DNA of 64,000 nucleotides from Pseudomonas vranovensis DSM 16006 (GTDB lineage Bacteria; Pseudomonadota; Gammaproteobacteria; Pseudomonadales; Pseudomonadaceae): NCBI RefSeq assembly GCF_000425805.1, contig NZ_AUED01000012.1, forward strand, positions 62,001-126,000, read 5' to 3'. Position 1 is the first letter of the stretch. Each line of letters begins with the position of its first letter. Under the pieces are notes generated by a model that saw nothing but the letters and a program-made list of their open reading frames with translations, was not told the DNA's origin and did no database searches. A program made the position numbers and the translations under genes. Positions 34,287 through 44,253 of the stretch are shown here, one piece after another.

Positions 34287-35658
34287 GGCCATGCTCCAGC
34301 CAATTCAAGGGCGCGCTGTCGGCGTATTCCAGCCCAAGCTGTTCCAGCGCCTGGTGCCAGTCGCCCAGGCGGTCGGCGTCCAGTGCCTGGCCGGGCAATG
34401 CCTGCAACAACCAGATGCGCGTGGCGCTGGCGTTACGCGCAAGCTCGGCGAGCAGTGCCAGGCTGCCACGATCAGGGGAGCGCCGCGGGTCGCAGGCAAT
34501 GGCCAGGCGCGCCGGTGGAAAGCGGCTGAGTTGTTCGAGCAGTTTGTTGCGCGACTCGCGGCTGTCGAGGATGCCGGCGTTGCTGACCGATTTCGGCAAG
34601 GCCGGTGGCCAGGGGCGCTGGTCGTCCAGTTCCAGGCCCACCAGCAGGGCGCCGTCGCTGTGTGCTTCACCCGCGCTGCGAACAATCTGCGGCAGCGCTT
34701 CGGGCGCGGCATCATTGACGCCCAGGCGTTCGCTGCTGGGCATCAGGGCTTCGCGCAACTGGCTGTAGCCGGGCAGTTTGAGGTCCAGCTGCAAGCGCTC
34801 ACGCCCGCTGCGCCAGCGCCACAGGCACAGGGCAGCCAAGGCCAGGCGCGGGACAATACCGTACAGCAGCAATACCCCGAGCAGCCAGCTTGCCCAGGCC
34901 TGGCGAGCCAGTTCCAGGGCCGGCTGGCTGTCGCCACTGGCGCGGATCATATCGACGTCGGGTACGTTGAACCCCAGCAGTGAAGGCAGTGCGCCCAGGG
35001 CCTGGGTCAGGCCGACGAAGGTGTTGGCACCGAGGATGGTGGTTTCCCAGACAAAGCCGTAGCGCCGGGTGGCAAGCAGGATCAGCAGCATGACCAGCGC
35101 CGTGGCCAGGGCGACCAGCCACAGGCCATGCACCAACAGCCCGAGCAGCCAACGGTTGAGTTTCTGTCGTTGCAGCAGCACCAGCAGGGCGGGGGCCAGG
35201 TGCGCGGCCTGGGCATCGCGGGCGAACTTTTCGCTGAGCCACATCCACAGCCGCCCCAGGGTCGCGACCTGTTCGCCGGCGAAGAAAAAGCCCAGTGCCC
35301 AGCCCAGCAGCAACAGCAGGTTCAGGCCCAGCAGGCTGCCCAGGGCCCAGAACACATTGATCGGCCGCTGGCTGTCGCCCAGCGCGGCGAGGGCCAGGCC
35401 TGCGCCGCTGAATACCGCCAGTACCAGCAACAGTGCCAGCGCCAGGCGGGCGCCCTGTTTCCAGTGTTGCAGGGCGCTGCGCATGCCATCGCGCTCGGCC
35501 AGCCACAGGGCGCGCTGCTCGATACGCGTGGGCAGGTCGCCGCCGTGCTGGCGGGCGCGGCGATTGGCTTCCTGGTCTTCCAGCGGGCCTGCATGTTCTT
35601 CGCGCAGGCGCACGGCTTCGGTGAGCCAGCGTTTGTCCAGGTCAGTCAGTGCAGTCAC
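34279..35658 (-). CDS. DUF2868 integral membrane protein
   Basis: 459-residue protein. The cytoplasmic N-terminus (LTDLDKRWLTEAVRLREEH) is followed by paired helices (about residues 75-95 and 110-140), a further helix pair (about 190-220) and another (about 285-310), and then a soluble domain containing LPGYSQLREALMP and VGLELDDQRPWPPAL, with alternating beta/alpha pattern. This fits the DUF2868 family, which nearly always accompanies a DUF3482 GTPase. I prefer the GTG at 35658, preceded by GGAAGA; the ATG at 35670 is the alternative. It diverges from folA. Role unknown, probably a membrane partner of the GTPase. Confidence 0.8.
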   Translation of the reverse strand: MTALTDLDKRWLTEAVRLREEHAGPLEDQEANRRARQHGGDLPTRIEQRALWLAERDGMRSALQHWKQGARLALALLLVLAVFSGAGLALAALGDSQRPINVFWALGSLLGLNLLLLLGWALGFFFAGEQVATLGRLWMWLSEKFARDAQAAHLAPALLVLLQRQKLNRWLLGLLVHGLWLVALATALVMLLILLATRRYGFVWETTILGANTFVGLTQALGALPSLLGFNVPDVDMIRASGDSQPALELARQAWASWLLGVLLLYGIVPRLALAALCLWRWRSGRERLQLDLKLPGYSQLREALMPSSERLGVNDAAPEALPQIVRSAGEAHSDGALLVGLELDDQRPWPPALPKSVSNAGILDSRESRNKLLEQLSRFPPARLAIACDPRRSPDRGSLALLAELARNASATRIWLLQALPGQALDADRLGDWHQALEQLGLEYADSAPLNWLEHGHD

Positions 35659-35733
35659 ACGGTCTTCCATTGAGCAATTGATCCCAAAGCATAACCCAGG
35701 CATCGAAGAACGGGCTTTGCTATCCTCGCCGGC

Positions 35734-36252
35734 ATGAAAACATCACTCCCCCTCAGCCTGATCGCGGCACTCGCCGAGAACCGCGTGATCGGCATCGACA
35801 ACAGCATGCCCTGGCACCTGCCGGGGGATTTCAAGTATTTCAAGGCTACTACCCTGGGCAAGCCGATCATCATGGGCCGCAAGACCTGGGACTCGCTTGG
35901 CCGGCCCCTGCCGGGGCGCCTGAACCTGGTGGTCAGCCGTCAGCCGGGGTTGCAGCTCGAAGGTGCCGAGGTGTTCGCGTCGCTGGATGAGGCTATGCTG
36001 CGCGCTGAGCAGTGGGCGCTGGCGCAGGGTGTCGATGAGCTGATGCTGATTGGCGGGGCGCAGCTTTATACCCAGGCAATCGAACGCGGTCTTGCAGACC
36101 GTCTGTACCTGACGCGGGTCGAGTTGAGCCCGGAAGGGGATGCGTGGTTTCCCGAGTTTGATGCGGCGCAGTGGACGTTGGCGTCGAGTCAGGAGCATCC
36201 GGCTGAAGGAGAGAAGCCGGCTTACCATTTTGAGGTGTGGGAGAGGGTTTGA
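35734..36252 (+). CDS. folA: Dihydrofolate reductase
   Basis: 172-residue NADPH-dependent enzyme that regenerates tetrahydrofolate after thymidylate synthesis. The substrate-binding region MPWHLPGDFKYFKATT contains the catalytic-type Asp32, and IIMGRKTWDSLG and IGGAQLYTQAIE are the cofactor segments. Length is slightly above E. coli FolA (159). It is divergent from the DUF2868 gene and ends at a strong hairpin. It works together with ThyA, encoded elsewhere in the window. Confidence 0.97.
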   Translation: MKTSLPLSLIAALAENRVIGIDNSMPWHLPGDFKYFKATTLGKPIIMGRKTWDSLGRPLPGRLNLVVSRQPGLQLEGAEVFASLDEAMLRAEQWALAQGVDELMLIGGAQLYTQAIERGLADRLYLTRVELSPEGDAWFPEFDAAQWTLASSQEHPAEGEKPAYHFEVWERV

Positions 36253-36255
36253 TGC

Positions 36256-36287
36256 ATCGCGGGGCACGTCGAGACGTGCCCCGCGAT
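36256..36287. terminator. Hairpin between folA and the convergent symporter gene
   Basis: Perfect 15-base stem ATCGCGGGGCACGTC / GACGTGCCCCGCGAT with a two-base loop. It resembles the REP ends (ATCGCGGGGCA) but with a different core. There is no T tract, so it may protect or end transcripts from both sides. Confidence 0.6.
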
Positions 36288-36291
36288 CACA

Positions 36292-37683
36292 TCAGGAGTG
36301 CGTCAGTTCCGCGTGCTCCTGAGCCTCCAGCAGGGTCTTGTCGGTCTGCTGCAGCATCTGGCTGGTAATCGCACCGGCCGTCATCGAACCGTTCACATTC
36401 AGCGCCGTACGGCCCATGTCGATCAGCGGCTCGACCGAAATCAGCAGGGCCACCAGTTCCACCGGCAAGCCCATGGCTGGCAGCACGATCAGCGCGGCAA
36501 AGGTCGCACCGCCACCCACACCGGCAACGCCGGCCGAACTCAGGGTCACGATGGCCACCAGGGTGGCGATCCACAGCGGGTCCAACGGGTTGATGCCCAC
36601 GGCAGGGGCGACCATCACCGCCAGCATGGCCGGGTACAGGCCGGCGCAACCGTTCTGGCCGATCGTCGCGCCAAACGAGGCGGCGAAGCTTGCGATCGAT
36701 TGCGGAATGCCCAGGCGGCGGGTTTGCGCCTCGATGCTCAGCGGGATGCTGGCGGCGCTGGAGCGGCTGGTGAAGGCGAATGTCAGCACCGGCCAGACCT
36801 TGCGGAAGAAGCGCAGCGGGTTGACGCCGCTGATTGCCAGCAACACGCCATGCACCACGAACATCAGGCCCAGGCCGATGTACGACACCACCACGAAACT
36901 GCCGAGCTTGAGGATGTCATCCAGGTTGGAGCTGGCAACGACCTTGGTCATCAACGCCAGCACGCCGTACGGGGTGAGCTTCATCACCAGGCGTACCAGG
37001 CGCATCACCCAGGCCTGCAGGGTGTCGATCGCGGCCAGGGCGCGGTTGCCCTTGTCGGCGTCATCCTTGAGCAGTTGCAGGGCGGCAAGGCCAAGGAACA
37101 CGGCAAAGATCACCACACTGATGATCGAGGTCGGCTTGGCCCGGGCCAGGTCGCCCACCGGGTTGCTGGGGATGAACGACAGCAGCAACTGCGGGATATT
37201 CAGGTCGGCGACCTTGCTTACGTAGTCGCTCTGGATGGCCTGCATCCGAGCGGTTTCGGCGGTGCCGGCCACCAGGCCCTCGGCGGTCAGGCCGAACAGG
37301 TTGGTCAGGCCGATACCGATCAGCGCGGCAATGGCCGTGGTGAACAGCAGGGTGCCAATGGTCAGGAAGCTGATCTTGCCCAGCGACGAAGCGTTGTGCA
37401 GGCGGGCCACGGCGCTGAGGATCGAGGCAAAGATCAGCGGCATGACGATCATCTGCAGCAGTTGCACGTAGCCGTTGCCGACCAGGTCGAGCCAACTGAT
37501 GGTGGCTTTGAGCACCGGATTGCCAGCGCCGTAGATGGCGTGCAGGGCACCGCCGAAAAGCACACCGAGGATCAGGCCGACCAGGACTTTTTTGGCCAGG
37601 CTCCAGTTGCCATGACGGGTTTGCGCCAGGCCCAGCAGCAACGCCAGGAACGCCAGCAGATTGAGAGACAGCGGCAGATTCAT
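36292..37683 (-). CDS. Dicarboxylate/amino acid:cation symporter (L-cystine type, TcyP-like)
   Basis: 463-residue inner-membrane symporter of the SLC1/GltP family with 8 or more helices. The C-terminal transport core shows the typical [15 protein letters not shown] serine-rich hairpin, [20 protein letters not shown] and the [10 protein letters not shown] ending region. The length equals E. coli TcyP (YdjN, 463), and the overall sequence fits L-cystine transporters rather than C4-dicarboxylate carriers. No cysteine-responsive regulator gene is adjacent. The ATG start at 37683 is preceded by a 230-base intergenic region shared with the FecI-like gene. Confidence 0.88.
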   Translation of the reverse strand: MNLPLSLNLLAFLALLLGLAQTRHGNWSLAKKVLVGLILGVLFGGALHAIYGAGNPVLKATISWLDLVGNGYVQLLQMIVMPLIFASILSAVARLHNASSLGKISFLTIGTLLFTTAIAALIGIGLTNLFGLTAEGLVAGTAETARMQAIQSDYVSKVADLNIPQLLLSFIPSNPVGDLARAKPTSIISVVIFAVFLGLAALQLLKDDADKGNRALAAIDTLQAWVMRLVRLVMKLTPYGVLALMTKVVASSNLDDILKLGSFVVVSYIGLGLMFVVHGVLLAISGVNPLRFFRKVWPVLTFAFTSRSSAASIPLSIEAQTRRLGIPQSIASFAASFGATIGQNGCAGLYPAMLAVMVAPAVGINPLDPLWIATLVAIVTLSSAGVAGVGGGATFAALIVLPAMGLPVELVALLISVEPLIDMGRTALNVNGSMTAGAITSQMLQQTDKTLLEAQEHAELTHS

Positions 37684-37841
37684 TGAAGCTCCAGAGAAAA
37701 AGCGGGGGCATCGCCTCTGTGTGCGATTGCGAACGGAAATGCTAACAGCATGAAAACGAACGAATGTATATCGAAATGGAATTTGTTTAGATGTTTTTGG
37801 AATAACTGGTCGCGAGACAAGCCAGGTCTTACAGGTAAATG

Positions 37842-37864
37842 GATATCAATTGCGAATTGATATC
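37842..37864. promoter_or_regulatory. Fur-box-like palindrome upstream of the ECF sigma gene
   Basis: Perfect inverted repeat GATATCAATT-GCG-AATTGATATC, 50 bases upstream of the sigma factor start. It resembles the GATAATGATAATCATTATC Fur consensus in spacing, AT content and position. FecI-type genes are normally repressed by Fur, so iron control is a good inference. Confidence 0.7.
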
Positions 37865-37913
37865 ATCTTCTGCTAGCGTGCGCTCACTTTGAGACCCTCC
37901 GCCAGGAAGTACC

Positions 37914-38447
37914 GTGTCTTCGTGGAATACGCAGATTGCCCGGTTGTTTGCCGAGCACAAGAAAGCGCTGGAAGCCTTTGTTGCGCGACGTACTGGCAAC
38001 GCTCAGGTGGCGGCTGACCTGACCCAGGAGTCTTTCCTGCGCCTGGCGCGGCTGCCAGCCGACAAGAAGATCGACAACCTGCCCGCCTTCCTCTTCACCA
38101 TTGCCAGCAACCTGGTGCGCGACCATCAGCGCCAGGTGATTCGTCGCGAGCGCCTGGACGGCGGTGAGCCGAGTGAAGCGCTGGCCTGCAATGCACCCGG
38201 CGCTGAAGAGCAGCTGTGGGTGGAGCAGGAGCAAGCCTTGATGCACCAGGCCATCGAGTCCTTGCCCGAGGCGACCCGGCATATCTTCCTGCTTTATCAT
38301 GTCGATGAATGCTCCTACCGGGAAATCGGCGAACGGCTGAAAATCTCTCCGCGTAGTGTCGAATACCAATTGCGTCGTGCGCTGATCGACTGCCGGGCCT
38401 TTATCAAGGCGCGCCTGCTCAGCGATACGTCGGGGCCGTCTCGATGA
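37914..38447 (+). CDS. ECF sigma factor, FecI type
   Basis: 177-residue extracytoplasmic-function sigma factor. Region 2 contains AQVAADLTQESFLRLARL and FLFTIASNLVRDHQRQ; region 4 contains LPEATRHIFLLYHVDECSYR and EIGERLKISPRSVEYQL. The first codon is GTG at 37914 with AGGAAG upstream. It is coupled to the FecR-like gene by an ATGA overlap, and the TonB receptor gene follows, so it most likely transcribes that receptor gene when the cognate siderophore binds. The Fur-like box upstream suggests induction under iron limitation. Confidence 0.93.
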   Translation: MSSWNTQIARLFAEHKKALEAFVARRTGNAQVAADLTQESFLRLARLPADKKIDNLPAFLFTIASNLVRDHQRQVIRRERLDGGEPSEALACNAPGAEEQLWVEQEQALMHQAIESLPEATRHIFLLYHVDECSYREIGERLKISPRSVEYQLRRALIDCRAFIKARLLSDTSGPSR

Positions 38448-39421
38448 ACCGGCCACCAGCAGCTACGGATACCCCGATGACCGACCCTTGTGCCACGGAT
38501 GCCGACGACCTGTTCGCTGAAGCCAGTGGTTGGTACTACCGCCTGCAGGCCGAGGACCTCAGCGCCACTGAGCGCGAGGCCTTTGCCGCCTGGCTGGCCC
38601 AGGGCCCTGACCAGGCGCAGGCCTGGGACGAGGTGTTGAACTTGCTGGGGGCATTGCGCGAACCGGCCCGGCAGATCCGCCAGGCCCAGCGCGCGCGCTG
38701 GCGCCGGCCACGTGCTCGGGTCTGGGCCAGTGCGGCGGCAGTGCTGCTGATGATGGGCCTGCTGGCCTATAGCCCCTGGCCGGACCGCTGGCGCGCCGAC
38801 TATGCCACTACCACCGGGGAAACCCGGACCGTCGCCCTGGCCGATGGCTCGCAACTGCAGCTCAACACTGATACCGCCGTGCAGGTTGAGCTAGGCGAGG
38901 GCGAGCGGCGGGTGCGCTTGTTGCGCGGCGAAGCCTGGTTCGATGTCAGCCCTGATCCGGCTCGGCCGTTTGTGATTCGGTCCGGCGACGGCTGGGTCAA
39001 GGTGGTGGGCACCCGCTTCAGCGTGGCCCGGCAGGGCGACCTGACCCGCGTGCGTGTGGCGCAGGGCAAGGTTCAGGTCAGCGCCGACAACACCCGCTCG
39101 GAGCTGTTGGCGCCTGGGCGAGGGGTTGAATACAGTGGCGTGAGCCTAGGCACGGTGCATGGTTTTGACGGTGCTGCCGAATTTGCCTGGCGCCAGCGCC
39201 AACTGGTGTTCCGACAGCAGCCGCTGGCCGAAGTGGTCGATGAACTCAATCGCTACTGGCCCGGTCGGACCCTGGTGCTTGGCGATGCATTGCGCCAGCG
39301 CAAGGTGTCGGGGGTGTTCGAGATCGACAAGCCGCAAGCCGTGCTCAAGGCCTTGACCCACACGCTGGGCCTGCGGGCCGAGCAGTACACCCCGTACGTG
39401 CGGGTGCTGCGCGAAGGTTGA
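38444..39421 (+). CDS. FecR-family anti-sigma/signal transducer
   Basis: 325-residue inner-membrane regulator that carries the signal from the outer-membrane receptor to the sigma factor. The N-terminal cytoplasmic DUF4880 region (LFAEASGWYYRLQAEDLSAT) binds sigma, one transmembrane helix follows (about residues 95-112, WASAAAVLLMMGLLAYS), and the periplasmic FecR domain has LADGSQLQLNTDTAVQV and GEAWFDVSPDPARPF. The C-terminal STN-like segment (LAEVVDELNRYWPGRTL) contacts the receptor. The start overlaps the stop of the sigma gene (ATGA). Confidence 0.93.
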   Translation: MNRPPAATDTPMTDPCATDADDLFAEASGWYYRLQAEDLSATEREAFAAWLAQGPDQAQAWDEVLNLLGALREPARQIRQAQRARWRRPRARVWASAAAVLLMMGLLAYSPWPDRWRADYATTTGETRTVALADGSQLQLNTDTAVQVELGEGERRVRLLRGEAWFDVSPDPARPFVIRSGDGWVKVVGTRFSVARQGDLTRVRVAQGKVQVSADNTRSELLAPGRGVEYSGVSLGTVHGFDGAAEFAWRQRQLVFRQQPLAEVVDELNRYWPGRTLVLGDALRQRKVSGVFEIDKPQAVLKALTHTLGLRAEQYTPYVRVLREG

Positions 39422-39550
39422 AATAAATTAAAAAATTCTCAGGGTTTTCCCCGGGCATGACGTCCTTGAACTCGTAGGCGCAAATAATAAGCACTCTCAG
39501 ACAGTGCCGCGCCATTCGACGACTTCGACGTTTTTGGGGGAGCACAACCG

Positions 39551-41956
39551 ATGGAAAATACCACCGCCACCCGGCGCCTGCCCGGTCTGCCGACCCTGTT
39601 GAGCCTGGCCATTGCCCTGGGCTGCGGTGTGCAGACTGTGCCGGCACTGGCCGCACCCGCCGCGCAGGCTCAGGTCTATCGCTTCGAGATTCCAGCGCAG
39701 TCGCTGGACGCAGCGTTGGCCGCCTTCAGCGCAGTCACTCGTGTGCAGGTGCTGGTGGGCGCGGAGGTGACCCAAGGGCTGCACTCGCCAGGGCTCAACG
39801 GCAGTTATGCACAAGACCAGGCGCTCGCCCGGTTGCTGGCAGGTACCGGCCTGACGGCGACCTACATTGATGGCGACAGTGTCACCCTGGAAAAACGCCT
39901 GGGCGGTGACAAAGCCCTGCAGTTGGGGGCTACCAGCATCACCGGCCAGCAACTGGGCGCCACCACCGAGGGCTCGCACTCCTACACCACGGGCGCGCTG
40001 ACCATCGGCAAGGGTGAGCAGAAGCTCAAGGACATCCCGCAGTCAGTCTCGGTGGTCACCCGCCAGCGCCTGGATGACCAGAACATGAACAGCCTGCAGG
40101 ACGCCATGCGCCAGGTCACCGGGGCTACCATCAAGACCTACAACTCCGGCTCCAGCCTCAACGACGTCTATATGCGCGGTTTTCTCGTCGACCAGGTGCA
40201 GGTCGACGGTGTTTCCCAGGCCACCGGCCAGGGCGACCTGATGACCAGCTTCGACCTGGCGATGTTCGACCGGGTCGAAGTGTTGCGCGGGCCATCCGGC
40301 CTGTACCAGGGTGCGGGTGAACCCGGCGGCACCATCAACCTGGTGCGCAAGCGTGCGCTGGGTCAGTTCGCCTTGAGCGGCGAGCTGTCGGCGGGCTCCT
40401 ACGATCACTACCATTCGACAGTGGACATCACTGGCCCGCTCAACAGCGATGGCAGCCTGCGCGGGCGCTTCGTCACCGCCTATGAAGACAACAAATCGTT
40501 CGTCGACTACGCCCAGAACGAGCGGCCGATGGTCTACGGCCGGCTGGAATACGACGTGACCCCGGACACTACCCTGTCGCTGGGTGGCGCCTACCAGCAC
40601 AACCATTCGACCCCGGCATTCGGCCTGCCGGCCTATGCCGACGGCAAGTTGCTGGATGTGAAGCGCTCGACCTTTGTCGACGCCAAGTGGAACGAGCTGG
40701 ACGAGCATGTGTGGGAGAGCTTCTTTGAAGTCGACCATGCCTTGGAAAACGGCGGCCAGTTCAAGACCTCGCTGACCTACCGCGACGCCGAAACCCCGAC
40801 ACGCAACTTTACCTGGGCCGATGGCGCCGTGGACCCCGACACCGGCGCGAGTTCGGCGGTGGCCTACTCCTACTACACCCACATCAAGACCCTGGGCGTG
40901 GACAGCTTCGTCACGCTTCCGGTGGAAGCCTTCGGCCGCACCCACGAGTTCACCGCCGGTGCCGAGTACCAGCACCTGGACAAGGACTTCACCTACGGCG
41001 GCGGCGAGTACTTCGACATCAACGTGTTCGACCCCGGCAGCATCAATATCCCCAAGCAGAAATTCGAGATGGACAATGGCAACTGGTCGAAATCGCACCA
41101 GTACGGCCTTTATGCCCGCACCAAGATCAGCGCCACCGATTGGCTGGACGTGATCCTCGGCAGCCGGGTGACCTGGTTCGAGAGCGAGGCGCACAACGCC
41201 AACGCCTTCTTCAATAACTTCACCACCACTGACACCAGCATCAACCGCAAGGTCATCCCTTATGCGGCGCTGGTCGCCAAGCTGACGCCGGAGCTGTCGG
41301 CCTACGCCAGCTACACCAGCGTGTTCAAGCCACAGACCGAAGTTGACGCCGATGGCGAGACCATCGACCCGCGCAAGGGCAAGCAGTATGAGCTGGGCCT
41401 CAAGCGCGAGTTCTATGAAGGGCGCCTCAATGGCAGCGTGGCGCTGTTCCGTATCTACGACGAGAACCGCGCCGAGCTGGTGAACAATGCGCAGTACAAC
41501 GAACCGCAAGGCAAGATCCGCAGCCAGGGCTGGGAAACCGAGCTCAGCGGCAACCTCACGGACAACTGGAGTATCACCACCGGGTACGCCTTCACCATGC
41601 TCAAGTCGATGAGCGGCGAAGACACCAATCAGGGCACGACCATTACCCCCAAGCACAACTTCAACCTGTGGACGCGCTACGAGTTTGCCGGTGGGCCGCT
41701 GAAGAACTTCAGCGTCGGGGGCGGAGTACGGGCGGTGAGTGCCACTTATTACAAGCGTGACGTGGATTTCGTGCAGGGTGGCTACAGCATTGCCTCGGCC
41801 CAGATGGGGTATGCGTTCAACAAACACTTGTCGGCGACACTGACGGCCAACAACCTGTTTGACCGCACCTACTATGAGCGGGTGGACAGCGCCTGGGGGT
41901 CGAACTTCTATGGTGAGCCGCGCAACCTGACGTTTACGCTGCGTGCCAAGTATTGA
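39551..41956 (+). CDS. TonB-dependent siderophore receptor with signalling domain (FecA type)
   Basis: 801-residue outer-membrane receptor. It has a signal peptide (residues 1 to about 35), an N-terminal STN signalling domain (about 42-120, FEIPAQSLDAALAAFSAVTR), a plug domain with LKDIPQSVSVVTRQRLDD and VEVLRGPSGLYQGAGEPGG, and a 22-strand barrel ending with LTFTLRAKY and a terminal aromatic. The STN domain marks it as a transducer, matching the FecI/FecR genes upstream. The ligand is not known; there is no biosynthesis cluster in the window, so uptake of a foreign siderophore is plausible. A 129-base gap before the start may contain the ECF-dependent promoter. Confidence 0.94.
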   Translation: MENTTATRRLPGLPTLLSLAIALGCGVQTVPALAAPAAQAQVYRFEIPAQSLDAALAAFSAVTRVQVLVGAEVTQGLHSPGLNGSYAQDQALARLLAGTGLTATYIDGDSVTLEKRLGGDKALQLGATSITGQQLGATTEGSHSYTTGALTIGKGEQKLKDIPQSVSVVTRQRLDDQNMNSLQDAMRQVTGATIKTYNSGSSLNDVYMRGFLVDQVQVDGVSQATGQGDLMTSFDLAMFDRVEVLRGPSGLYQGAGEPGGTINLVRKRALGQFALSGELSAGSYDHYHSTVDITGPLNSDGSLRGRFVTAYEDNKSFVDYAQNERPMVYGRLEYDVTPDTTLSLGGAYQHNHSTPAFGLPAYADGKLLDVKRSTFVDAKWNELDEHVWESFFEVDHALENGGQFKTSLTYRDAETPTRNFTWADGAVDPDTGASSAVAYSYYTHIKTLGVDSFVTLPVEAFGRTHEFTAGAEYQHLDKDFTYGGGEYFDINVFDPGSINIPKQKFEMDNGNWSKSHQYGLYARTKISATDWLDVILGSRVTWFESEAHNANAFFNNFTTTDTSINRKVIPYAALVAKLTPELSAYASYTSVFKPQTEVDADGETIDPRKGKQYELGLKREFYEGRLNGSVALFRIYDENRAELVNNAQYNEPQGKIRSQGWETELSGNLTDNWSITTGYAFTMLKSMSGEDTNQGTTITPKHNFNLWTRYEFAGGPLKNFSVGGGVRAVSATYYKRDVDFVQGGYSIASAQMGYAFNKHLSATLTANNLFDRTYYERVDSAWGSNFYGEPRNLTFTLRAKY

Positions 41957-41983
41957 GGCTTTTCTAACGGTCTTGCACACAAT

Positions 41984-42030
41984 CACGACCGCCGTGCGGT
42001 CGATCGCAGGCGGTCGCCAGCGGCTACAGG
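41984..42030. repeat. Second repeat family, single copy
   Basis: AATCACGACCGCCGTGCGGT then CGATCGCAGGCGG and TCGCCAGCGGCTACAGG, closely similar to the copy at 23398. It lies between the receptor stop and the terminator. Confidence 0.6.
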
Positions 42031-42070
42031 GGCGCTACCCAAGTGGATCGGTGCCACCATGCCTTCGAAC

Positions 42071-42101
42071 AAAAAACCGGCGCACAAGGCGCCGGTTTTT
42101 T
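42071..42101. terminator. Bidirectional rho-independent terminator
   Basis: Stem AAAAAACCGGCGC / GCGCCGGTTTTTT with loop ACAAG. The T tract exists on both strands, so it can terminate the plus-strand receptor transcript and the minus-strand ilvD transcript. Confidence 0.92.
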
Positions 42102-42115
42102 AGTGCCAGGATGGT

Positions 42116-43957
42116 TTACAGGCCATCGAGCAACGCTTTGTTGCGCACCGCACCCTTGTCGGCGCTGGTGGCCAGCAAGGCGTAGGCCTTGAGCGCGGTG
42201 GTCACTTTGCGTGGGCGCGACTCGACCGGCTTCCAGCCTTTCTTGTCCTGCTCGACGCGGCGCGCCGCCAGCTCTTCGTCGCTGACCAACAGGTTGATCG
42301 AACGGTTGGGGATGTCGATCAGCACTTTGTCGCCGTCCTGCACCAGGCCGATGGCGCCACCGGCAGCGGCTTCTGGCGAAGCGTGGCCGATGGACAGGCC
42401 CGAGGTGCCGCCAGAGAAGCGACCGTCGGTGAGCAGGGCGCAGGCTTTGCCCAGGCCCTTGGACTTGAGGTACGACGTCGGGTAGAGCATCTCTTGCATG
42501 CCCGGGCCGCCTTTCGGACCCTCGTAGCGGATGATGACGATGTCGCCAGCCTTGACTTCGTCGGCGAGGATGCCGCGCACGGCGCTGTCCTGGCTTTCGA
42601 AGATCTTGGCGTTGCCTTCGAACACATGGATCGACTCATCGACGCCGGCGGTTTTCACCACGCAGCCGTCCAGGGCGATGTTGCCGTACAGCACGGCCAG
42701 GCCGCCCTCTTGCGAGTAGGCGTGCTCGACACTGCGGATGCAGCCGTTTTCACGGTCGTCATCCAGCGTTTCCCAGCGGGTCGACTGGCTGAAGGCGGTC
42801 TGGGTCGGGATACCGGCCGGGCCTGCCTTGAAGAAGTGGTGCACCGCTGCGTCGTCGGTCTGGGTGATGTCCCACTTGGCGATGGCTTCTTCCATGCTCG
42901 GGCTGTGCACGGTCGGCAGGTCGGTGTGCAGCAGGCCGCCACGGGCCAGCGAGCCGAGGATGCTGAAGATGCCGCCAGCGCGGTGGACGTCTTCCATGTG
43001 GTACTTCTGGATGTTCGGCGCGACTTTGCACAGCTGCGGCACCTTGCGCGACAGGCGATCGATATCGCGCAGGTCGAAGTCGATCTCGGCTTCCTGGGCC
43101 GCGGCCAGCAGGTGCAGGATGGTGTTGGTCGAGCCGCCCATGGCGATGTCGAGCATCATGGCGTTCTCGAACGCCTTGAAGTTGGCAATGTTGCGCGGCA
43201 ACACGCTCTGGTCGTTCTCGCCGTAGAAGCGCTTGCACAGTTCGACGATGGTGCGGCCGGCCTGAAGGAACAGCTGCTCGCGGTCGCTATGGGTGGCCAG
43301 GGTCGAACCGTTGCCCGGTAGGGCCAGGCCCAGGGCTTCGGTCAGGCAGTTCATCGAGTTGGCGGTGAACATGCCGGAGCACGAACCACAGGTCGGGCAG
43401 GCACTGCGCTCGTACTCGGCGACTTTTTCGTCGCTGGCGGTGGAGTCGGCGGCGATGACCATGGCGTCGACCAGGTCCAGGCCGTGGCTGGCCAGCTTGG
43501 TCTTGCCGGCTTCCATCGGGCCGCCGGAGACGAAGATCACCGGAATGTTCAGGCGCAGGGCGGCCATCAGCATGCCGGGGGTGATCTTGTCGCAGTTGGA
43601 GATGCAGACAATGGCGTCGGCGCAGTGGGCGTTGACCATGTACTCGACCGAGTCGGCGATGATCTCGCGGCTTGGCAGCGAGTAGAGCATGCCATCGTGG
43701 CCCATGGCGATGCCGTCATCGACCGCGATGGTGTTGAACTCCTTCGCCACGCCACCGGCGCGTTCGATCTCGCGGGCAACCAGCTGGCCCAGGTCCTTCA
43801 GGTGTACATGGCCCGGGACGAACTGGGTGAACGAGTTGGCGATGGCGATGATCGGCTTCTTGAAATCTTCGTCTTTCATCCCGGTGGCGCGCCACAGGGC
43901 ACGTGCGCCGGCCATGTTGCGACCGTGGGTGGACGTTTTAGAGCGGTAATCAGGCAT
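42116..43957 (-). CDS. ilvD: Dihydroxy-acid dehydratase
   Basis: 613-residue Fe-S enzyme that dehydrates dihydroxy acids to 2-oxo acids in valine and isoleucine synthesis. The conserved [11 protein letters not shown] and [19 protein letters not shown] contain the cluster cysteines, and [20 protein letters not shown] is the C-terminal signature. Length equals E. coli IlvD (616) within a few residues. ATG 43957 ([12 protein letters not shown]); the frame continues upstream without family similarity. AGGAG precedes the start. Confidence 0.97.
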   Translation of the reverse strand: MPDYRSKTSTHGRNMAGARALWRATGMKDEDFKKPIIAIANSFTQFVPGHVHLKDLGQLVAREIERAGGVAKEFNTIAVDDGIAMGHDGMLYSLPSREIIADSVEYMVNAHCADAIVCISNCDKITPGMLMAALRLNIPVIFVSGGPMEAGKTKLASHGLDLVDAMVIAADSTASDEKVAEYERSACPTCGSCSGMFTANSMNCLTEALGLALPGNGSTLATHSDREQLFLQAGRTIVELCKRFYGENDQSVLPRNIANFKAFENAMMLDIAMGGSTNTILHLLAAAQEAEIDFDLRDIDRLSRKVPQLCKVAPNIQKYHMEDVHRAGGIFSILGSLARGGLLHTDLPTVHSPSMEEAIAKWDITQTDDAAVHHFFKAGPAGIPTQTAFSQSTRWETLDDDRENGCIRSVEHAYSQEGGLAVLYGNIALDGCVVKTAGVDESIHVFEGNAKIFESQDSAVRGILADEVKAGDIVIIRYEGPKGGPGMQEMLYPTSYLKSKGLGKACALLTDGRFSGGTSGLSIGHASPEAAAGGAIGLVQDGDKVLIDIPNRSINLLVSDEELAARRVEQDKKGWKPVESRPRKVTTALKAYALLATSADKGAVRNKALLDGL

Positions 43958-44200
43958 GAAGCACTCCTGGCGGCTAATCAGGTAACAAAAAGGGGAAGTG
44001 AGCTTCTCTTGTCCTTTGCACCGAAGGCAGGTGGCCGCTGGTACGGATGAAGCCGATGACGCCGCGGGATCGCCGTGCGCTCGGCCAGAGCTCATAAACC
44101 CGCCGGGATACTGGCGATGAATAGCCCGATTCTACACCGCTGGGGGCTTCTGGGAATGGCGTTGTGGATGGTCGGCCGCTTTATTCGGCGCAGTTGTCGA

Positions 44201-44249
44201 GCGCAGGGTAAACCCGATCCTGTCCGGTAGGAGCGGGTTTGCCCTGCGA
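44201..44249. repeat. Degenerate REP-type hairpin repeat
   Basis: Left arm GCGCAGGGTAAACCCGATCC and right arm GGAGCGGGTTTGCCCTGCG, diverged from the other copies. It ends just before the rlmI stop codon. The rest of the 296-base gap upstream of ilvD holds no feature I can identify. Confidence 0.7.
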
Positions 44250-44253
44250 ATGC

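Noticed and set aside
37684..37913. Small RNA or riboswitch in the AT-rich gap before the ECF sigma gene
   Set aside because: Apart from the Fur-like palindrome there is no terminator-like hairpin or conserved aptamer pattern I can recognise.
40043..41986. 647-codon minus-strand reading frame opposite the TonB receptor
   Set aside because: The plus strand encodes a clear FecA-type receptor with all domains; the antisense frame has no recognisable motif.
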